Assembly (NCBI GenBank): GCA_011055475.1
Contig: DSDH01000213.1
Span: 1 to 5,580, forward strand
DNA from: Phycisphaerales bacterium
Lineage (GTDB): Bacteria; Planctomycetota; Phycisphaerae; Sedimentisphaerales; Anaerohalosphaeraceae
Direction: 5' to 3'
DNA: 5,580 nucleotides
Shown here: positions 4,943 to 5,580 of the stretch, one piece after another
How the letters are laid out: every line of letters starts with the position of its first letter
Position numbering within the stretch: the stretch's first letter is position 1
Notes under the pieces: generated by a model
What the model was told of the DNA's origin: nothing
The model's database searches: none
The model's input: the letters and a program-made list of their open reading frames with translations, nothing else
Program-made: the position numbers and the translations under genes

Positions 4943-5580
4943 ATGAACCCTTCGATTCAAGAATTGGCCCAGCTCGTGCTCGACGGGAAGCTGCTGGATC
5001 GGCCGCAGATCGAGGCGCTCGCGACGGCCGGCCGGGAAGATCACGAGGATCTGCTCTATTGGGCCGACGCCATCCGGCGGCGGTTCTTCGGCAATCGCGT
5101 GCGGGTGTGCTCGATCGTGCCGGGGCGGCTCGGCGGCTGCGATCAGGATTGCGCGTTTTGCGCCCAGTCCATCCGGTACGATACGCCTGTTGATAAGCGG
5201 GCGCGGACGACGTCCGATAAGGAGATTCTGGCCGCGGCGGCCCAGGCGCGAGCATCTGGCGTGCCGAACCTGGGGATTGTCTACTCCGGCCGGGCGATCA
5301 CGGAGCGCGAGCTGCAGCGGCTGGAATCACTGGTGCAGCGCATTGGCAGCGAGTATGGCTTGGGCGTGTGCGCCTCGGTGGGGATCGTGAACGCCGAACA
5401 GGCCCGACGTTTGGCCAGGGCCGGGGTCGAACGGTACAACCACAACCTGGAGACCTCCGAGCGCTACTTCGCACGGATCGTCACGACGCACGCCTACGCG
5501 GACCGCGTCCGCACGGTGCAAGCGGTTCGGCGGGCGGGGCTGAAGGTCTGCTGCGGCGGCATCTTCGGCATCGGCGAGAC
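4943..5580 (+). CDS. bioB: Biotin synthase BioB, 3' end outside the window
   Basis: The frame from the ATG at 4943 stays open to the window end, giving 212 full codons of a protein usually about 320-350 residues long. BioB is a cytoplasmic radical SAM enzyme that inserts sulfur into dethiobiotin to make biotin. Visible marks are the 4Fe-4S/SAM motif C-x3-C-x2-C at C66, C70 and C73 ('CDQDCAFCAQS'); C143 in 'VCASVG' and C203 in 'VCCGGI', matching two of the 2Fe-2S cysteines; the BioB-specific 'YNHNLETSERYF' (166-176) with its substrate-contacting Asn residues; and 'TTHAYADR'. The third 2Fe-2S cysteine corresponds to C56 in 'VCSIV'. The third-from-last segment 'GGIFGIGET' is also typical. The loop before the cluster reads 'PGRLGGC' where the family usually has 'NAKSGxC' or similar, with the same length. 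It follows the ACT gene by 8 bases and probably shares its mRNA. Confidence 0.93.
   Translation, partial: MNPSIQELAQLVLDGKLLDRPQIEALATAGREDHEDLLYWADAIRRRFFGNRVRVCSIVPGRLGGCDQDCAFCAQSIRYDTPVDKRARTTSDKEILAAAAQARASGVPNLGIVYSGRAITERELQRLESLVQRIGSEYGLGVCASVGIVNAEQARRLARAGVERYNHNLETSERYFARIVTTHAYADRVRTVQAVRRAGLKVCCGGIFGIGE

Noticed and set aside
4233..5255. Minus-strand open frame of 340 codons
   Set aside because: It is antisense to the transacylase, ACT and bioB genes, all of which have strong family motifs; the product is low-complexity.
1..5580. CRISPR array, insertion sequence, tRNA or defence system
   Set aside because: No spaced direct repeats, transposase motifs, tRNA-like cloverleaf or toxin/antitoxin-like gene pair was seen; almost all bases are in the five genes described.

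Overview
The window looks like chromosomal DNA from a planctomycete, probably of the Phycisphaerae type. Three things point that way. The first gene is a very large GspK-like pseudopilin protein of the style seen in that phylum. The second is a HYExAFE-family protein, which as far as I know is largely confined to planctomycetes. The DNA is GC-rich with dense, same-strand coding. The assignment rests on protein style, not on any marker gene.

Layout, all on the + strand. (1) Bases 2-2815: the 3' part (937 codons, no start in the window) of a giant type II secretion/type IV pilus GspK-like protein. It has a lamin-tail-like middle region and a C-terminal 'ININ' helix-hairpin-helix GspK signature. 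(2) A 61-base gap that holds a strong TTGACA-type promoter placed so that transcription would begin at or next to the ATG of the next gene, giving a leaderless mRNA. (3) Bases 2877-3503: a HYExAFE protein with residues arranged as in PD-(D/E)XK nucleases. (4) Bases 3445-4449: a phosphotransacylase of the phosphate acetyl/butyryltransferase family, starting inside the end of the previous gene. (5) Bases 4446-4934: an IlvH-like double-ACT regulatory protein, coupled to the transacylase by an ATGA stop/start overlap. (6) Bases 4943-5580: the first 212 codons of biotin synthase (bioB), cut by the window end.

Genes 2 to 5 are packed with overlaps of 59 and 4 bases and a gap of 8 bases, so they very likely form one operon running out of the window. 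Acyl-CoA/acyl-phosphate chemistry, an amino-acid-sensing type of regulator with no acetolactate synthase beside it, and biotin synthesis make an unusual grouping. The most testable idea is that the orphan ACT protein is a regulatory subunit of the transacylase. A 10-bp GC-only inverted repeat at the end of the transacylase gene could hide the ACT gene's ribosome binding site and enforce translational coupling.

I see no RNA genes, mobile elements, CRISPR arrays or convincing terminators. No clearly new defence or mobile system is visible; the novelty here is in gene pairing and in departures from family consensus.
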